From positions 1-61,565 of the forward strand of contig VBEK01000121.1 of the NCBI GenBank assembly GCA_005889135.1: a stretch of 61,565 nt of DNA, written 5' to 3'. This document shows, one piece after another, positions 32,095 through 39,997 of the stretch. The position numbers and the translations under genes were made by a program. This DNA comes from Chloroflexota bacterium (lineage in GTDB: Bacteria > Chloroflexota > Dormibacteria > Dormibacterales > Dormibacteraceae). Position 1 is the stretch's first letter. Each line of letters opens with the position of its first letter. A model generated the notes under the pieces. The model made no database searches. It worked only from the letters and a program-made list of their open reading frames with translations, and was not told the DNA's origin.

Positions 32095-33064
32095 ATACCT
32101 GCAGCCGAAGGCGGCTCGCGAGGCCGCGGCCATGGCGGCCGAGCACGGCGCGCGTGCGATGTTCGTCGCCGGCGGCACAGACCTCCTCCCCAAGCTCAAG
32201 CGCCGCCAGTTCGAGGTCGACACGCTGATCGGCCTCGATTTCCTGCCCCGCAGCGTGCGCAACGGGTCCGTGGATTGCGTGATCGACGCCGGCGTCACTC
32301 TCAGCGTGGCGTCGCGCGACCCGCACCTGAGAGATTCGTTCGCCGGTTACGCGGAGGCGGCCGGCCTCGTGTCCTCTCCACCGCTGCGCAACGCCGGCAC
32401 GATCGGCGGCAACCTGTGCGTCGACACCCGCTGCAACTACTACGACATGACGCACGAGTGGCGCAAGGCCGCCGGGTTCTGTCTGAAGAAGGACGGGGAC
32501 ATCTGCCTCGTCGCGCCGAGCAGCCCGCGGTGCTGGGCGGTCTCGTCTTCGGATACGGCACCGATGGCCATCGCGCTCGAGGGCGTGGTCTCGCTCACCG
32601 GGCCTGACGGGGAGCGCGAGCTTCCGGTCGAGGCGCTGTACCGCGACGACGGCATCGACTACATGGCCAAGCAGCCGGCGGAGGTGGTGACGAGCCTGCG
32701 CCTGCGCGCGGCGCCGAACCTGCGCACCGCCTACGTCAAGCTCCGCCGGCGCGGGTCGATCGATTTCCCCATCGCCGGGGCCGCCGTGGCGGCCTGGCTG
32801 GACGGGGATACGGTGACCAGATGCCGGGTCGCGCTCTCGGCGGTCGCCTCCCACCCCCTGGAGGCGCGGGCGGCGGGGGCGTTCCTGGCCGGCCGGAAGC
32901 TCGATCGAGAGACGGTTCGGGAGGCGGCCGAGCTGGCCGCCAAGCCGGCCAAACCTCTGGACAACGCCGATCTCGGCCACTTCTGGCGCAAGCGCATGGT
33001 CAGGGTCGTGGTCGAGGAGGCGCTCGGGCGTATCAGCGACCAGACGGGGGGGTTCGGCGGTTAA
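32072..33064 (+). CDS. hcrB: FAD subunit with 4Fe-4S insert (4-hydroxybenzoyl-CoA reductase beta-like)
   Basis: A 330-residue FAD-binding subunit. The flavin site is VAGGTDLLPKLKRR near residue 32 and SPPLRNAGTIGGNLC near 102. Immediately after it comes an insert of about 40 residues with cysteines at 121, 137, 145 and 154 (spacing 16, 8, 9: TRC...GFC...DIC...RCW). This insert and spacing are the hallmark of the beta subunit of 4-hydroxybenzoyl-CoA reductase from anaerobic aromatic degraders, where it binds an extra [4Fe-4S] cluster; CO dehydrogenase and xanthine dehydrogenase FAD subunits lack it. ATG 32072 lies inside the 3' end of the large subunit. Confidence 0.83.
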   Translation: MLRLPRVRYLQPKAAREAAAMAAEHGARAMFVAGGTDLLPKLKRRQFEVDTLIGLDFLPRSVRNGSVDCVIDAGVTLSVASRDPHLRDSFAGYAEAAGLVSSPPLRNAGTIGGNLCVDTRCNYYDMTHEWRKAAGFCLKKDGDICLVAPSSPRCWAVSSSDTAPMAIALEGVVSLTGPDGERELPVEALYRDDGIDYMAKQPAEVVTSLRLRAAPNLRTAYVKLRRRGSIDFPIAGAAVAAWLDGDTVTRCRVALSAVASHPLEARAAGAFLAGRKLDRETVREAAELAAKPAKPLDNADLGHFWRKRMVRVVVEEALGRISDQTGGFGG

Positions 33065-33083
33065 GCTTTCAGGTCGGTTCCCG

Positions 33084-33257
33084 TTGATTCATCATCCGTC
33101 ATACATCCAGAAGGGCCAGGGAATGGTTGAGTACGCGCTCATCCTCGCCCTGATCGCGCTGATCGTGATCATCGCGTTGATCGCGACCGGCGGTCAGCTC
33201 ATTAACGTCTACTCGAACATCACGGCCACGATGTGCAGCTACCACGTGGGGTGCTGA
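33084..33257 (+). CDS. Flp-type pilin, copy 1
   Basis: A 57-residue Flp/Tad pilin precursor. With the TTG at 33084 the leader MIHHPSYIQKG is followed by QGMVEYALIL, so the prepilin peptidase site is G/QGMVEY with Glu+5 and Tyr+6, exactly the Flp pattern. The hydrophobic helix LALIALIVIIALIATGG follows; the mature C-terminus YSNITATMCSYHVGC has two cysteines six residues apart. Starting at the internal ATG 33123 would remove the leader, so the TTG is favoured. TAAGCT at 33062-33067 may be its -10 element. No tad assembly genes occur in the window. Confidence 0.75.
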   Translation: MIHHPSYIQKGQGMVEYALILALIALIVIIALIATGGQLINVYSNITATMCSYHVGC

Positions 33258-33421
33258 ACCGACCGGGAACCCAGCGTGGCCAGGGGATGGTCGAATTCGC
33301 CCTGATCCTCGCCCTGATCGCCCTCGTCGTCATCGTCGCCCTGCTCCTGACGGGCGCCCAGGTGACGAACCTGTACTCGAACATCACGGCGACGATGTGC
33401 AACTACCACGTCGGCTGCTGA
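33251..33421 (+). CDS. Flp-type pilin, copy 2
   Basis: A 56-residue tandem duplicate of the preceding pilin. The leader MLNRPGTQRG precedes QGMVEFALIL, giving the same G/QGMVEF processing site with Glu+5 and an aromatic at +6. The hydrophobic core is LALIALVVIVALLLTGA, and the tail YSNITATMCNYHVGC differs from copy 1 by a single residue (N for S). GTG 33251 overlaps the stop of copy 1; another GTG at 33233 is possible. The strict conservation of the Cys-x5-Cys tail suggests a disulfide or subunit contact. Cluster 2 of the 42-bp repeat follows directly. Confidence 0.75.
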   Translation: MLNRPGTQRGQGMVEFALILALIALVVIVALLLTGAQVTNLYSNITATMCNYHVGC

Positions 33422-33437
33422 TCCCGCGCCGACCCTC

Positions 33438-33537
33438 GATAGTCGCGACTAACCAGCGATTCGGGGCTCGAGAACCGCGGATAGTCGCGACTAACGAGGC
33501 ATTTGCGGCTCGACAACCCCGGATAGTCGCGACTATC
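33438..33537 (+). repeat. 42-bp-period palindromic repeat, cluster 2 (three units)
   Basis: GATAGTCGCGACTA begins at 33438, 33480 and 33522, again exactly 42 bp apart. The third unit is the perfect palindrome GATAGTCGCGACTATC and supplies the stop codon of the KDPG aldolase gene (minus strand). The inter-core sequence shares GAGG-ATTTG with cluster 1. The cluster fills the gap between convergent pilin and aldolase genes. Confidence 0.9.
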
Positions 33538-34177
33538 CGGTGACGGGAACTGCCGCCGCCGCCTGAGCGGCCCGGGCGGCATTCTGCCGGATCACCTCCA
33601 GGTTCTTCTGGGCCAGCGCCTCGGCCGGGAACAGCGACCCTGTCAGCCCGACGGCCTTGACCCCCAGGCGCAGGTAAGCGTCGATCTCCTCGATGGCCAC
33701 CCCGCCCGACACCCACAGCGGCACGCCGCCCATCGGCCCGCTCAGCGCCTCGATGTAGCGCGGCCCGCCGACCGGCGCGATCGGGAACACCTTGACCAGC
33801 GCCGCGCCCGCCAGCCGAGCCTGATAGATCTCCGTCGGCGTCAGCGCGCCCAGGACGCAGAGGATGTCGTGCTCGCGGCACGCCTGGCCAACCTCTGGAA
33901 GCAGGACCGGCGTGACCACGAACGAGGCGCCCGCCTCCTTGGCCTCCTTCACCGCACCCGGGTCCCAGATCGTGCCGACCCCGATCGGATAGCGATTGCC
34001 GGTGCTGGCGATCAAGCCCTTCACCAGCTCGAAGCACGAGGGCACGGTCTTCGTGATCTCTATCGTCCCGATGCCCGCCTCCAGCGCGGTCAGGCACGCC
34101 TGAAAGCCGACCTCGGCGTTCTCGGTCCGAAGCACGCCGCAGATCCGGGTGGGGAAGGCCTCGGGGATGCTCCGCAC
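33533..34177 (-). CDS. eda: 2-dehydro-3-deoxyphosphogluconate (KDPG) aldolase
   Basis: Class I aldolase cleaving KDPG to pyruvate and glyceraldehyde 3-phosphate (Entner-Doudoroff pathway). The 214 residues show the catalytic Glu in IGTIEITKTV, the IGVGTIWDPG loop, the Schiff-base Lys in ALVKVFPIAP and the phosphate-binding end WVSGGV...VKAVGLTGSLF. The start is GTG, 10 nt after GATAAT in GGGATAATTCC, suggesting a leaderless mRNA. Its TAG stop lies inside a 42-bp repeat unit. No gluconate dehydratase (edd) is nearby, so a role with another 2-keto-3-deoxy sugar acid is possible. Confidence 0.88.
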   Translation of the reverse strand: MRSIPEAFPTRICGVLRTENAEVGFQACLTALEAGIGTIEITKTVPSCFELVKGLIASTGNRYPIGVGTIWDPGAVKEAKEAGASFVVTPVLLPEVGQACREHDILCVLGALTPTEIYQARLAGAALVKVFPIAPVGGPRYIEALSGPMGGVPLWVSGGVAIEEIDAYLRLGVKAVGLTGSLFPAEALAQKNLEVIRQNAARAAQAAAAVPVTG

Positions 34178-34187
34178 GCCGCTCGGA

Positions 34188-34193
34188 ATTATC
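34188..34193 (-). promoter_or_regulatory. -10 element of the KDPG aldolase gene
   Basis: GATAAT within GGGATAATTCC lies 10 nt before GTG 34177. The same 11-mer occurs at the glycosyltransferase start (47735-47745). Confidence 0.5.
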
Positions 34194-34223
34194 CCTTGCC
34201 CCCATTGGACTCATGGGCCTGGC

Positions 34224-34243
34224 TATGCTGGTACATACGTATG
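34224..34243 (+). promoter_or_regulatory. -10 element and palindrome at the TetR start
   Basis: TATGCT (34224-34229) is followed by the 10-bp palindrome CATACGTATG (34234-34243) that overlaps ATG 34241. A repressor at this site would cover the start of transcription, so this is a plausible autoregulatory operator. Confidence 0.4.
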
Positions 34244-34843
34244 ACAGGGGCCACCGCGACGGAGAGCACCCGGGACCAGATCATCCACGCGGCGGCCGAC
34301 TCCCTTCTCGAGAACGGCTACTCCGGCACCAGCGTCCGCGCCATCGCGTCCAAGGCCGGCGTGGCCATCGGCAACCTCCAGTACTGGTTTCCGACCAAGT
34401 CCGAGCTCCTGGTCGAGGCCTGGCGCTACCTCACCGCCAAGTCAGTCGAGGAGCTGCGCCGGACCCTGAACCAACTGACCGACCCGCTCGAGGTCCTCGA
34501 GATCGGCGTCGAGTCCCTGTGGGACTCGCTGCGCCGCCTGGGCGACGTCCAGCTCGCCGCCTTCGACCTCCTCGTCCAGGCGCCGCGCACGGAGCGCCTG
34601 CGCGCCTACCTGCCCGAGCTCTTCACCCGCTACCGCGAGGTCATCCAGGAACAGCTCGACCGGCTGGAGGAGGACGGCCGGATCCGGCTGACCGTGCCCC
34701 GCGACGTGCTGGTGCCGCTCGTGTTGAACACCGTCCTCGGCTTTGGCCTCTACTACGTCGTCACCCGCGACGACGAGTCGTGCGTGCGCGCCCTCTCCGC
34801 CTTCCGCCAGCTGGCCGGCAGCGTGATCGAGCCCGCCGAATGA
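34241..34843 (+). CDS. TetR-family transcriptional regulator
   Basis: A 200-residue repressor. The helix-turn-helix covers residues 10-55 (IIHAAADSLLENGYSGTSVR, then KAGVAIGNLQYWFPTKSELL); the rest is a ligand-binding domain with RSLG-type helices (VESLWDSLRRLGDVQLAAFD). ATG 34241 overlaps a CATACGTATG palindrome and has no Shine-Dalgarno. Its stop overlaps the ATG of the next gene (ATGA), which opens a menaquinone side-chain module. It probably regulates that operon together with itself. The inducing ligand is unknown. Confidence 0.9.
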   Translation: MTGATATESTRDQIIHAAADSLLENGYSGTSVRAIASKAGVAIGNLQYWFPTKSELLVEAWRYLTAKSVEELRRTLNQLTDPLEVLEIGVESLWDSLRRLGDVQLAAFDLLVQAPRTERLRAYLPELFTRYREVIQEQLDRLEEDGRIRLTVPRDVLVPLVLNTVLGFGLYYVVTRDDESCVRALSAFRQLAGSVIEPAE

Positions 34844-35211
34844 GCGTGGAAGTCGCCCTCGAGCCTGAGCTCGACCGCCTCGAGGCCCTGTGGTCGGACG
34901 GGCTGGCTGACGCATACCAGGCGTACCTGCCCGGCGTCGATCAGCCCAAGCTCGCCCTCGCCGCGGCGCTCATCGAGGTGGGGGTGCGCCTGCAGGGACT
35001 CGGCGGCCGCGCCGCGCCTCCGACCACGCTCCTGGTCGGAGACCTGTGCCTGGCCCGGGGCTCCCGGATCCTGGCCGACCACGCGCCGCTCGCGGTCCAG
35101 GTTGCCTTCGCGCGCGCCATCGAGTCGCTTTCGTCCGCCGCCGCGGCCGAGGAGCCCGCGCCGGCATCGACGCGCGAGCTGCTCCTGCAATCCCTCGGCG
35201 CCGCGAGGTGA
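34840..35211 (+). CDS. Small HepS-like partner of polyprenyl diphosphate synthase (tentative)
   Basis: A 123-residue helical protein without a clear database-type motif. The segment LVGDLCLARGSRILAD resembles the LVGDYxxAKAxxLLA helix of polyprenyl synthases, and a catalytic aspartate pair is absent. It is coupled by ATGA to the TetR gene upstream and by GTGA to the fused synthase downstream. In Bacillus the long-chain synthase has a small non-catalytic component I (HepS) encoded beside hepT and menG. Size, helix content and position suggest an analogous partner here, but this rests on context and weak similarity, so it may be something else. Confidence 0.5.
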   Translation: MSVEVALEPELDRLEALWSDGLADAYQAYLPGVDQPKLALAAALIEVGVRLQGLGGRAAPPTTLLVGDLCLARGSRILADHAPLAVQVAFARAIESLSSAAAAEEPAPASTRELLLQSLGAAR

Positions 35212-36587
35212 GCCCCAACCGGCTCGAGTTCAGCACCACGTCCCCCACCCAGTTCGTCGACATCACCCCCCGCATCCAGGAGGCGATCAGCCGCTCCGGC
35301 CTTCGCGACGGCCGCGTCCACCTGCAGTCGCTGCACACCACGCTTGGACTAGCCGTCAACGAGAACGAGCCGCTGCTGCTGCGGGACTTCGAGGGCCTGC
35401 TCGAGCGCCTCGCACCCGCGCACGCCGGCTACGAGCACGATGATTTCGCACGCCGGTTCGAGATCCGGATCGACGAGCCGGTCAACGGCCATGCGCACTG
35501 CCGGCAGCTGCTGCTGAGCGCATTCGCGACGCTGCTCGTCGAAGACGGACAGCTCGTGCTCGGCCGCTGGCAGTCGGTGTTCGCGGTCGAGCTCGACGGT
35601 CCGCGCCAGCGCCAGGTCGCCATCCAGCTCGAGGGTGTGTTCGCCACGCACGTCCGGGAGCCGGCCGAGTCGCTCGTGGAGCTGGAGCTCGCCCGCCAGC
35701 TGCTCGTCGACCCCGAGCCGATCGCCTCGCCCATGCGCCGCCTGATCGAAGCCGGCGGCAAGCGCTTGCGGCCGCGACTCGTGCAGCTGACGTCGGCGAT
35801 CGGGCCGCGCACCGACCCGCTGCGCGCCGCGGAGCTCGCGGCCGCGGTCGAGCTGCTGCACAACGCGACCCTCATCCACGACGACTACGTGGACGAGAGC
35901 ACGCACCGTCGCGGCCGGCCGACAGTCGCGGCGGCCGAGGGCGCCGAGCGCGCGATCGCGGTCGGCGACTACTACTTCGCCAAGGCGACGCGCCTCATCG
36001 CCCAGATCGGCAACCCCGGCGTCACGTCGGCCGTGGCGGAAGCATTGGAGGCGATCTGCGCGTCGCAGATCGACGACGTCGCCTTGCGCGGAACGTATCC
36101 CGGCGACCGCGAGTCCTACCTGCGCGTCATCCGCGGCAAGACCGCCTCGCTGTTCGCGGCCGCGTGCGCGTCTGGCGCGCTGCTCTCCGAAGCGAACGCA
36201 GATGTCGTCGCCGCTCTGCGGCGCTACGGCGACCTGCTCGGGACCGCCTTCCAGATGGCCGACGACGTGATCGACTTCAGCCCCAGCTCAGGCAAGACGG
36301 TCGGTCTCGACATCCGCCAGCGCGTGCTCTCGCTGCCGCTGATCTACGCGGCCGAGGACCGCGTGGTGGGCCCGGAGGTGAGACGCTTGCTCGCCGGCAC
36401 GCTCGGCGACCCGGAGGTGGGCCGCGTCACCGAGCTCGTCACGTCGACTGACGCGCTGCCCCGCGTGCGTCGCGAGGCGCAGGCACTGATCGACGAGGCG
36501 GTGCGCGAGCTCGAGGCGGTCGAGCTCGACGGGCTGCGGCCCGTGCTGGTCAGCGTCGCGAAGTCAGCGGTCGACCGCAGCTCCTGA
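35208..36587 (+). CDS. Fusion: YjbQ (UPF0047) domain plus trans-polyprenyl diphosphate synthase
   Basis: A 459-residue single frame. Residues 1-140 are a UPF0047/YjbQ domain (SLHTTLGLAVNENEP, HDD, NGHAHCRQLLLSAF, LGRWQSVFAVELDGPRQRQV), a family with reported thiamine-phosphate synthase activity in vitro. Residues 150-459 are an E-family isoprenyl synthase with GGKRLRP, first Asp-rich motif LIHDDYVDES and second FQMADDVIDF; the small residue five places before the first Asp (Ala) favours a long-chain product. Start GTG overlaps the preceding stop. The 3' end overlaps convergent menG by 24 nt. The fusion needs no frameshift and is unusual. Confidence 0.87.
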   Translation: MSPNRLEFSTTSPTQFVDITPRIQEAISRSGLRDGRVHLQSLHTTLGLAVNENEPLLLRDFEGLLERLAPAHAGYEHDDFARRFEIRIDEPVNGHAHCRQLLLSAFATLLVEDGQLVLGRWQSVFAVELDGPRQRQVAIQLEGVFATHVREPAESLVELELARQLLVDPEPIASPMRRLIEAGGKRLRPRLVQLTSAIGPRTDPLRAAELAAAVELLHNATLIHDDYVDESTHRRGRPTVAAAEGAERAIAVGDYYFAKATRLIAQIGNPGVTSAVAEALEAICASQIDDVALRGTYPGDRESYLRVIRGKTASLFAAACASGALLSEANADVVAALRRYGDLLGTAFQMADDVIDFSPSSGKTVGLDIRQRVLSLPLIYAAEDRVVGPEVRRLLAGTLGDPEVGRVTELVTSTDALPRVRREAQALIDEAVRELEAVELDGLRPVLVSVAKSAVDRSS

Positions 36588-37226
36588 CACGATTCCGACG
36601 GTACCCAGGGCAAGCTCGATGTAGCTCACGTCCGACCATCCCGCCTGGCCGGCGATGGCGACGAGCTCCTTGGGCGTCCGGTAGGAGTCGACGGTGTCGC
36701 TGAGGTACCGATACGCCGCCCGGTCCCCGGAGATCGCGCCGCCGACTGCAGGAAGCAGCGTCCGCAGGTAGACGCGGTAAGCGCCGCCGGCCAGGCCTCG
36801 CGGTGGGCGGACGAACTCGAGGACGACGGCCCGGCGCGCGACGCGAGTCATCTCGCGCAGGCCGCGCACCGGGTCGGCCAGGTTGCGGAGGCCGAACGCG
36901 ATCGTGGCGGCGTCGAAGCTGGCGTCTTCGAAGGGCAGCGTCAGCGCGTCTCCCTCGATGAACTCGACGCCCGGATGGTCCCGTCGCGCGACCTCCAGCA
37001 TCTGCGCGCTGAAGTCGAGGCCGACCACCCGTCCGCCAGGCCGCGCAAGCTTGGCCAGCTCGGCCGTGAGCTTGCCCGAGCCGCACGCGACGTCGAGCGC
37101 GGAGCCACCTGGCATGAGGCCCGTCTCGCGCGCAGCCCGCCGGCGCCACCCTCCGTCGGTGCCGAAGGACAGGACGGTGTTGACCAGGTCGTAGCGGCGC
37201 GCGATGCGGTCGAACATCGACCGCAC
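36564..37226 (-). CDS. menG: Demethylmenaquinone methyltransferase (UbiE/MenG)
   Basis: SAM-dependent C-methyltransferase that completes menaquinone; 220 residues. It starts near the family's [13 protein letters not shown]. The SAM motif is [16 protein letters not shown] near residue 43, and the UbiE signature [16 protein letters not shown] near residue 112 is clear. A GTG at 37226 or the ATG at 37217 could initiate. It lies 28 nt after the thiolase on the same strand, so it may be the last gene of the hydratase-thiolase transcript. Its 3' end overlaps the convergent polyprenyl synthase fusion, making a menaquinone head/tail gene neighbourhood. Confidence 0.92.
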   Translation of the reverse strand: MRSMFDRIARRYDLVNTVLSFGTDGGWRRRAARETGLMPGGSALDVACGSGKLTAELAKLARPGGRVVGLDFSAQMLEVARRDHPGVEFIEGDALTLPFEDASFDAATIAFGLRNLADPVRGLREMTRVARRAVVLEFVRPPRGLAGGAYRVYLRTLLPAVGGAISGDRAAYRYLSDTVDSYRTPKELVAIAGQAGWSDVSYIELALGTVGIVSGAAVDR

Positions 37227-37254
37227 CGCGGCGGGGTCGCGTTCGTTCAGGGAA

Positions 37255-38427
37255 TCAGACCCGCTGCCAGATCGACGCGATGCCCTGGCCGACGCCGATG
37301 CACATCGTGGCCAGCCCGTACTCGACGTCGCGGTGCTCCATCTCGCGCACCAGGGTGGCCACCAGGCGGGCCCCGCTGCTCCCCAACGGATGGCCGAGCG
37401 CGATCGCCCCGCCGTTGACGTTCACCTTCTCCTCGTCCAACCCGAGCAGCCGGATGCACGCCAGCGACTGAGACGCGAAAGCCTCGTTGAGCTCGACCAC
37501 TCCGATGTCGCCGGTCTCGAGCCCCGCCTTCTCCAGGGCCTTGAGCGACGAGGGCACCGGCCCCATTCCCATGTAGTCGGGGTGCACCCCCGCCGGAGCC
37601 GCCGCGACCAGGCGCGCCATCGGCTTCAGACCGCGCTCCATGGCCTTGGCGTCGGACATCAGGACCAGCGCGGTGGCGCCGTCGTTCAGCGGCGATGCGT
37701 TGCCCGCGGTCACCGATCCGTTCTCGGCGAAGGCGGGCTTCAGCTTGGCCAGCGCCTCGAGCGACGTATCCGGCCGCGGCCCCTCGTCGTCCTTGATGCC
37801 GTCGACCGCGACGATCTCCTCGGCGAGCCGTCCCGAGCGCTGCGCCGCGACGGCGCGCTGGTGGCTGCGCAGGGCGAACGCGTCCTGGTCCTCGCGCGAG
37901 ACCTCGTACTTCTGGGCCACGCGTTCCGCCGTCTCCCCCATCTGCAGCGTCCCGTACATCGCGGCCATCTTGGGGTTGACGAGCCTCCAGCCGAGGGCGG
38001 TGTCGTAAAGGGTCTGCGGACCGCGCTGAAAGCCGCCGCCGGGCTTGGCCATCACCCAAGGCGCGCGGGTCATGCTCTCCACGCCGCCGGCGACGACGAT
38101 ATCCGCCGCGCCGGCCTGGATCTCCCGCGCGGCGGTGATGGTGGCCTGCATGCCCGAGCCACACAGCCTGTTCACCGTCTGGCCGGGAACCTCGACCGGG
38201 AACCCTGCCAGGAGGAGCGCCATCCTCGCGACGTTGCGGTTGTCCTCGCCCGCCTGGTTGGCGCAGCCGAGGATCACGTCCTCGACCTCGTCCGGTTTCA
38301 CGTGCGCGCGGTCGCAGGCCTGCCTGAGGACGATGGCGGCGAGGTCGTCGGGGCGGACGTCTTTGAGCTGTCCGCCGTAGCGACCCATCGGCGTCCGCGC
38401 CGTGGCGACGATGACCGCCTCAGGCAC
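37255..38427 (-). CDS. Thiolase (acetyl-CoA acyltransferase)
   Basis: A 390-residue thiolase. The nucleophilic Cys is in [10 protein letters not shown] (near 89), the catalytic His in [14 protein letters not shown] (near 346) and the second Cys in MCIGVGQG (near 377). It has the length and motif order of degradative thiolases that release acetyl-CoA from 3-oxoacyl-CoA, though a biosynthetic acetoacetyl-CoA role cannot be excluded. GTG 38427 shares one base with the stop of the upstream hydratase (TAGTG). Transcript order: hydratase, hydratase, thiolase, menG, which points to a beta-oxidation unit. Chain-length specificity is not visible. Confidence 0.93.
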   Translation of the reverse strand: MPEAVIVATARTPMGRYGGQLKDVRPDDLAAIVLRQACDRAHVKPDEVEDVILGCANQAGEDNRNVARMALLLAGFPVEVPGQTVNRLCGSGMQATITAAREIQAGAADIVVAGGVESMTRAPWVMAKPGGGFQRGPQTLYDTALGWRLVNPKMAAMYGTLQMGETAERVAQKYEVSREDQDAFALRSHQRAVAAQRSGRLAEEIVAVDGIKDDEGPRPDTSLEALAKLKPAFAENGSVTAGNASPLNDGATALVLMSDAKAMERGLKPMARLVAAAPAGVHPDYMGMGPVPSSLKALEKAGLETGDIGVVELNEAFASQSLACIRLLGLDEEKVNVNGGAIALGHPLGSSGARLVATLVREMEHRDVEYGLATMCIGVGQGIASIWQRV

Positions 38428-39227
38428 TACTTCTTTCTTCGCGACTCGAGGAACTTCTGCACGCCCGCGGCGAACTCGCTGCTGCCGGCCTGCGCCTCCT
38501 GGAGATAGGACTCGAACTCCATCGCCTCTTCGTACGTCGACGTAAGGGCGTGGTTGACCGCGCGCTTGGCCCCGGCGATCGCCTGGCGCGGCTGCGCCGC
38601 GAGCTGGTTGCCGAGGTCGCGCACCTCCTCCTCGAGGCGATCTGCGGGGACAAGACGATTGATGACGCCCAGGCGGTGGGCATCGGCCGCGGACAGCGGC
38701 CTGCCGCTGAAGAACATCTCGTAAGCGACGCCGGTGCCGGCGAGCCGCGGCAGCAGCCAGCTGACCCCGCCGTCCGGCGCAAGGCCGATGTTGACGAACG
38801 CCTCGAGGATGTATGCCTCGGGCGTGGCGATGCGGATGTCGCACGCGAGCGCGAAGCTCGCCCCGATCCCGACCGCCGGGCCGTTCATGGCCGCGATCAC
38901 GGGCTTGGGCATCGTGCGCAGGCGCTGGAGCATCGGCATGTACTCGTTTCGCAGCACGTTGCCGACGTCCTCCGGCGTCCGCATGCCGCCACCAGACACC
39001 ATCTCCGTGACATCGGCACCGGATGAAAAGGCGCGACCCGCGCCGGTCAACACCACGACGCGTACCGCGTCGTCGCGCTCGGCCTGCTTGATCGCGTCGC
39101 CCAGCTGCCGGCGCGTGAGCGCGCCGATGGCGTTCATCTTCTCGGGCCGGTTGAAGCGAATCCAGCCGATGCCGCCTTCTGTTTCGACGTCGATGTGCTG
39201 CTCGACCTCAGTCGCCATCTCTTTCAT
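38427..39227 (-). CDS. Enoyl-CoA hydratase/isomerase family protein
   Basis: A 266-residue crotonase-fold protein. Oxyanion-hole segments are [13 protein letters not shown] and [20 protein letters not shown]. The first catalytic Glu of classic hydratases is replaced by Ser/Phe (GASFAL instead of GCELAM), and the second region reads [19 protein letters not shown], with Asp instead of Glu. It therefore resembles PaaG-type isomerases (Asp base) more than hydratases. ATG overlaps the previous stop (ATGA), and its stop abuts the thiolase GTG. It probably isomerises double bonds in unsaturated or ring-derived acyl-CoA. Confidence 0.87.
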   Translation of the reverse strand: MKEMATEVEQHIDVETEGGIGWIRFNRPEKMNAIGALTRRQLGDAIKQAERDDAVRVVVLTGAGRAFSSGADVTEMVSGGGMRTPEDVGNVLRNEYMPMLQRLRTMPKPVIAAMNGPAVGIGASFALACDIRIATPEAYILEAFVNIGLAPDGGVSWLLPRLAGTGVAYEMFFSGRPLSAADAHRLGVINRLVPADRLEEEVRDLGNQLAAQPRQAIAGAKRAVNHALTSTYEEAMEFESYLQEAQAGSSEFAAGVQKFLESRRKK

Positions 39228-39997
39228 CGTCCTTTGAACACGCCCTTTCTTTTTTCCAGGAACGCGTGCATGCCTTCCTTCTGGTCCTCGGTCGCAAAGA
39301 GAAAGTAGAAGCTCTTGCGCTCGGTGGCCAGGCCCTCGGAGAGCGGCGAGTCGAACGCCTTGAGCACAGCCTCCTTCGCCAGGCGCGCGGCCAGCGGCGG
39401 CTTTTCCGCGATCTGGCGGGCGAAGCGCTTCGCCACCTCGATCGTCATCTCCGCGGGCACGACCTTGTTGACCAGGCCGAGCTCATGGGCTCGCTGGGCG
39501 GTCACCGGCGCGCCCGTGAGCATGGTCTCCATGGCTACGTACTTGCCCGCCGTCCGAGGCCAGCGCTGGGTGCCGCCGGCGCCCGGGATGATGCCGAGGT
39601 TGATCTCAGGCTGGCCGAAACGGGCGGTCTCGCCGGCCACGATCAGGTCGCACATCAAGGCGACCTCGCACCCGCCGCCGAGCGCGTAGCCGTTGACGGC
39701 CGCGATCAGCGGCTTGCTGAATCCGGCGAGCGGCGCCCAGCGTCCCGTCTGGTCGCGCAGCAGCTGGTCCACCGGTCCGCGGTCGGCCATGTCGCCGATG
39801 TCGGCCCCCGCGGCGAACACCTTGGAGCCGCCCGTGAGGACCACCGCGCGCACGCTGCCGTCCGCGTCCAGCTCGCTCAAGGCGCCCGTCAGCTCGCGGA
39901 TCAGGTCGGGGCTCAACGCGTTCAGAACCTTCGGCCGGTTGAGCGTCACGGTCGCGATCGGGGGCTCGACCTCGACCAGGATGTGCTCGTACCCCAT
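39224..39997 (-). CDS. Enoyl-CoA hydratase
   Basis: A 257-residue crotonase with both catalytic glutamates: GGGCEVALMCDLIVAG (first Glu) and PEINLGIIPGAGGTQR (second Glu). The oxyanion hole is KVFAAGADIGDM. It is a competent 2-enoyl-CoA hydratase of the PaaF/EchA8 type, with the standard C-terminal helix FLFATEDQKEGMHAFLEKRK. ATG 39997 is chosen; an ATG at 40009 is in frame. GATGAT lies 7 nt before 39997 and could be a -10 element for a leaderless transcript. It opens the minus-strand run of hydratase, isomerase, thiolase and menG. Confidence 0.92.
   Translation of the reverse strand: MGYEHILVEVEPPIATVTLNRPKVLNALSPDLIRELTGALSELDADGSVRAVVLTGGSKVFAAGADIGDMADRGPVDQLLRDQTGRWAPLAGFSKPLIAAVNGYALGGGCEVALMCDLIVAGETARFGQPEINLGIIPGAGGTQRWPRTAGKYVAMETMLTGAPVTAQRAHELGLVNKVVPAEMTIEVAKRFARQIAEKPPLAARLAKEAVLKAFDSPLSEGLATERKSFYFLFATEDQKEGMHAFLEKRKGVFKGR

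Noticed and set aside
29294-33064. The molybdenum hydroxylase as a form I CO dehydrogenase (coxMSL)
   Set aside because: The catalytic subunit lacks the AYRCSFR loop and the FAD subunit has the four-cysteine insert, which CO dehydrogenases do not have.
35208-36587. The YjbQ-polyprenyl synthase fusion as an artefact of a missing stop codon
   Set aside because: The linker between domains (LEGVFATHVREPAESLVE) is in frame, both domains are complete and no compensating frameshift is needed. Confirmation in relatives is still required.
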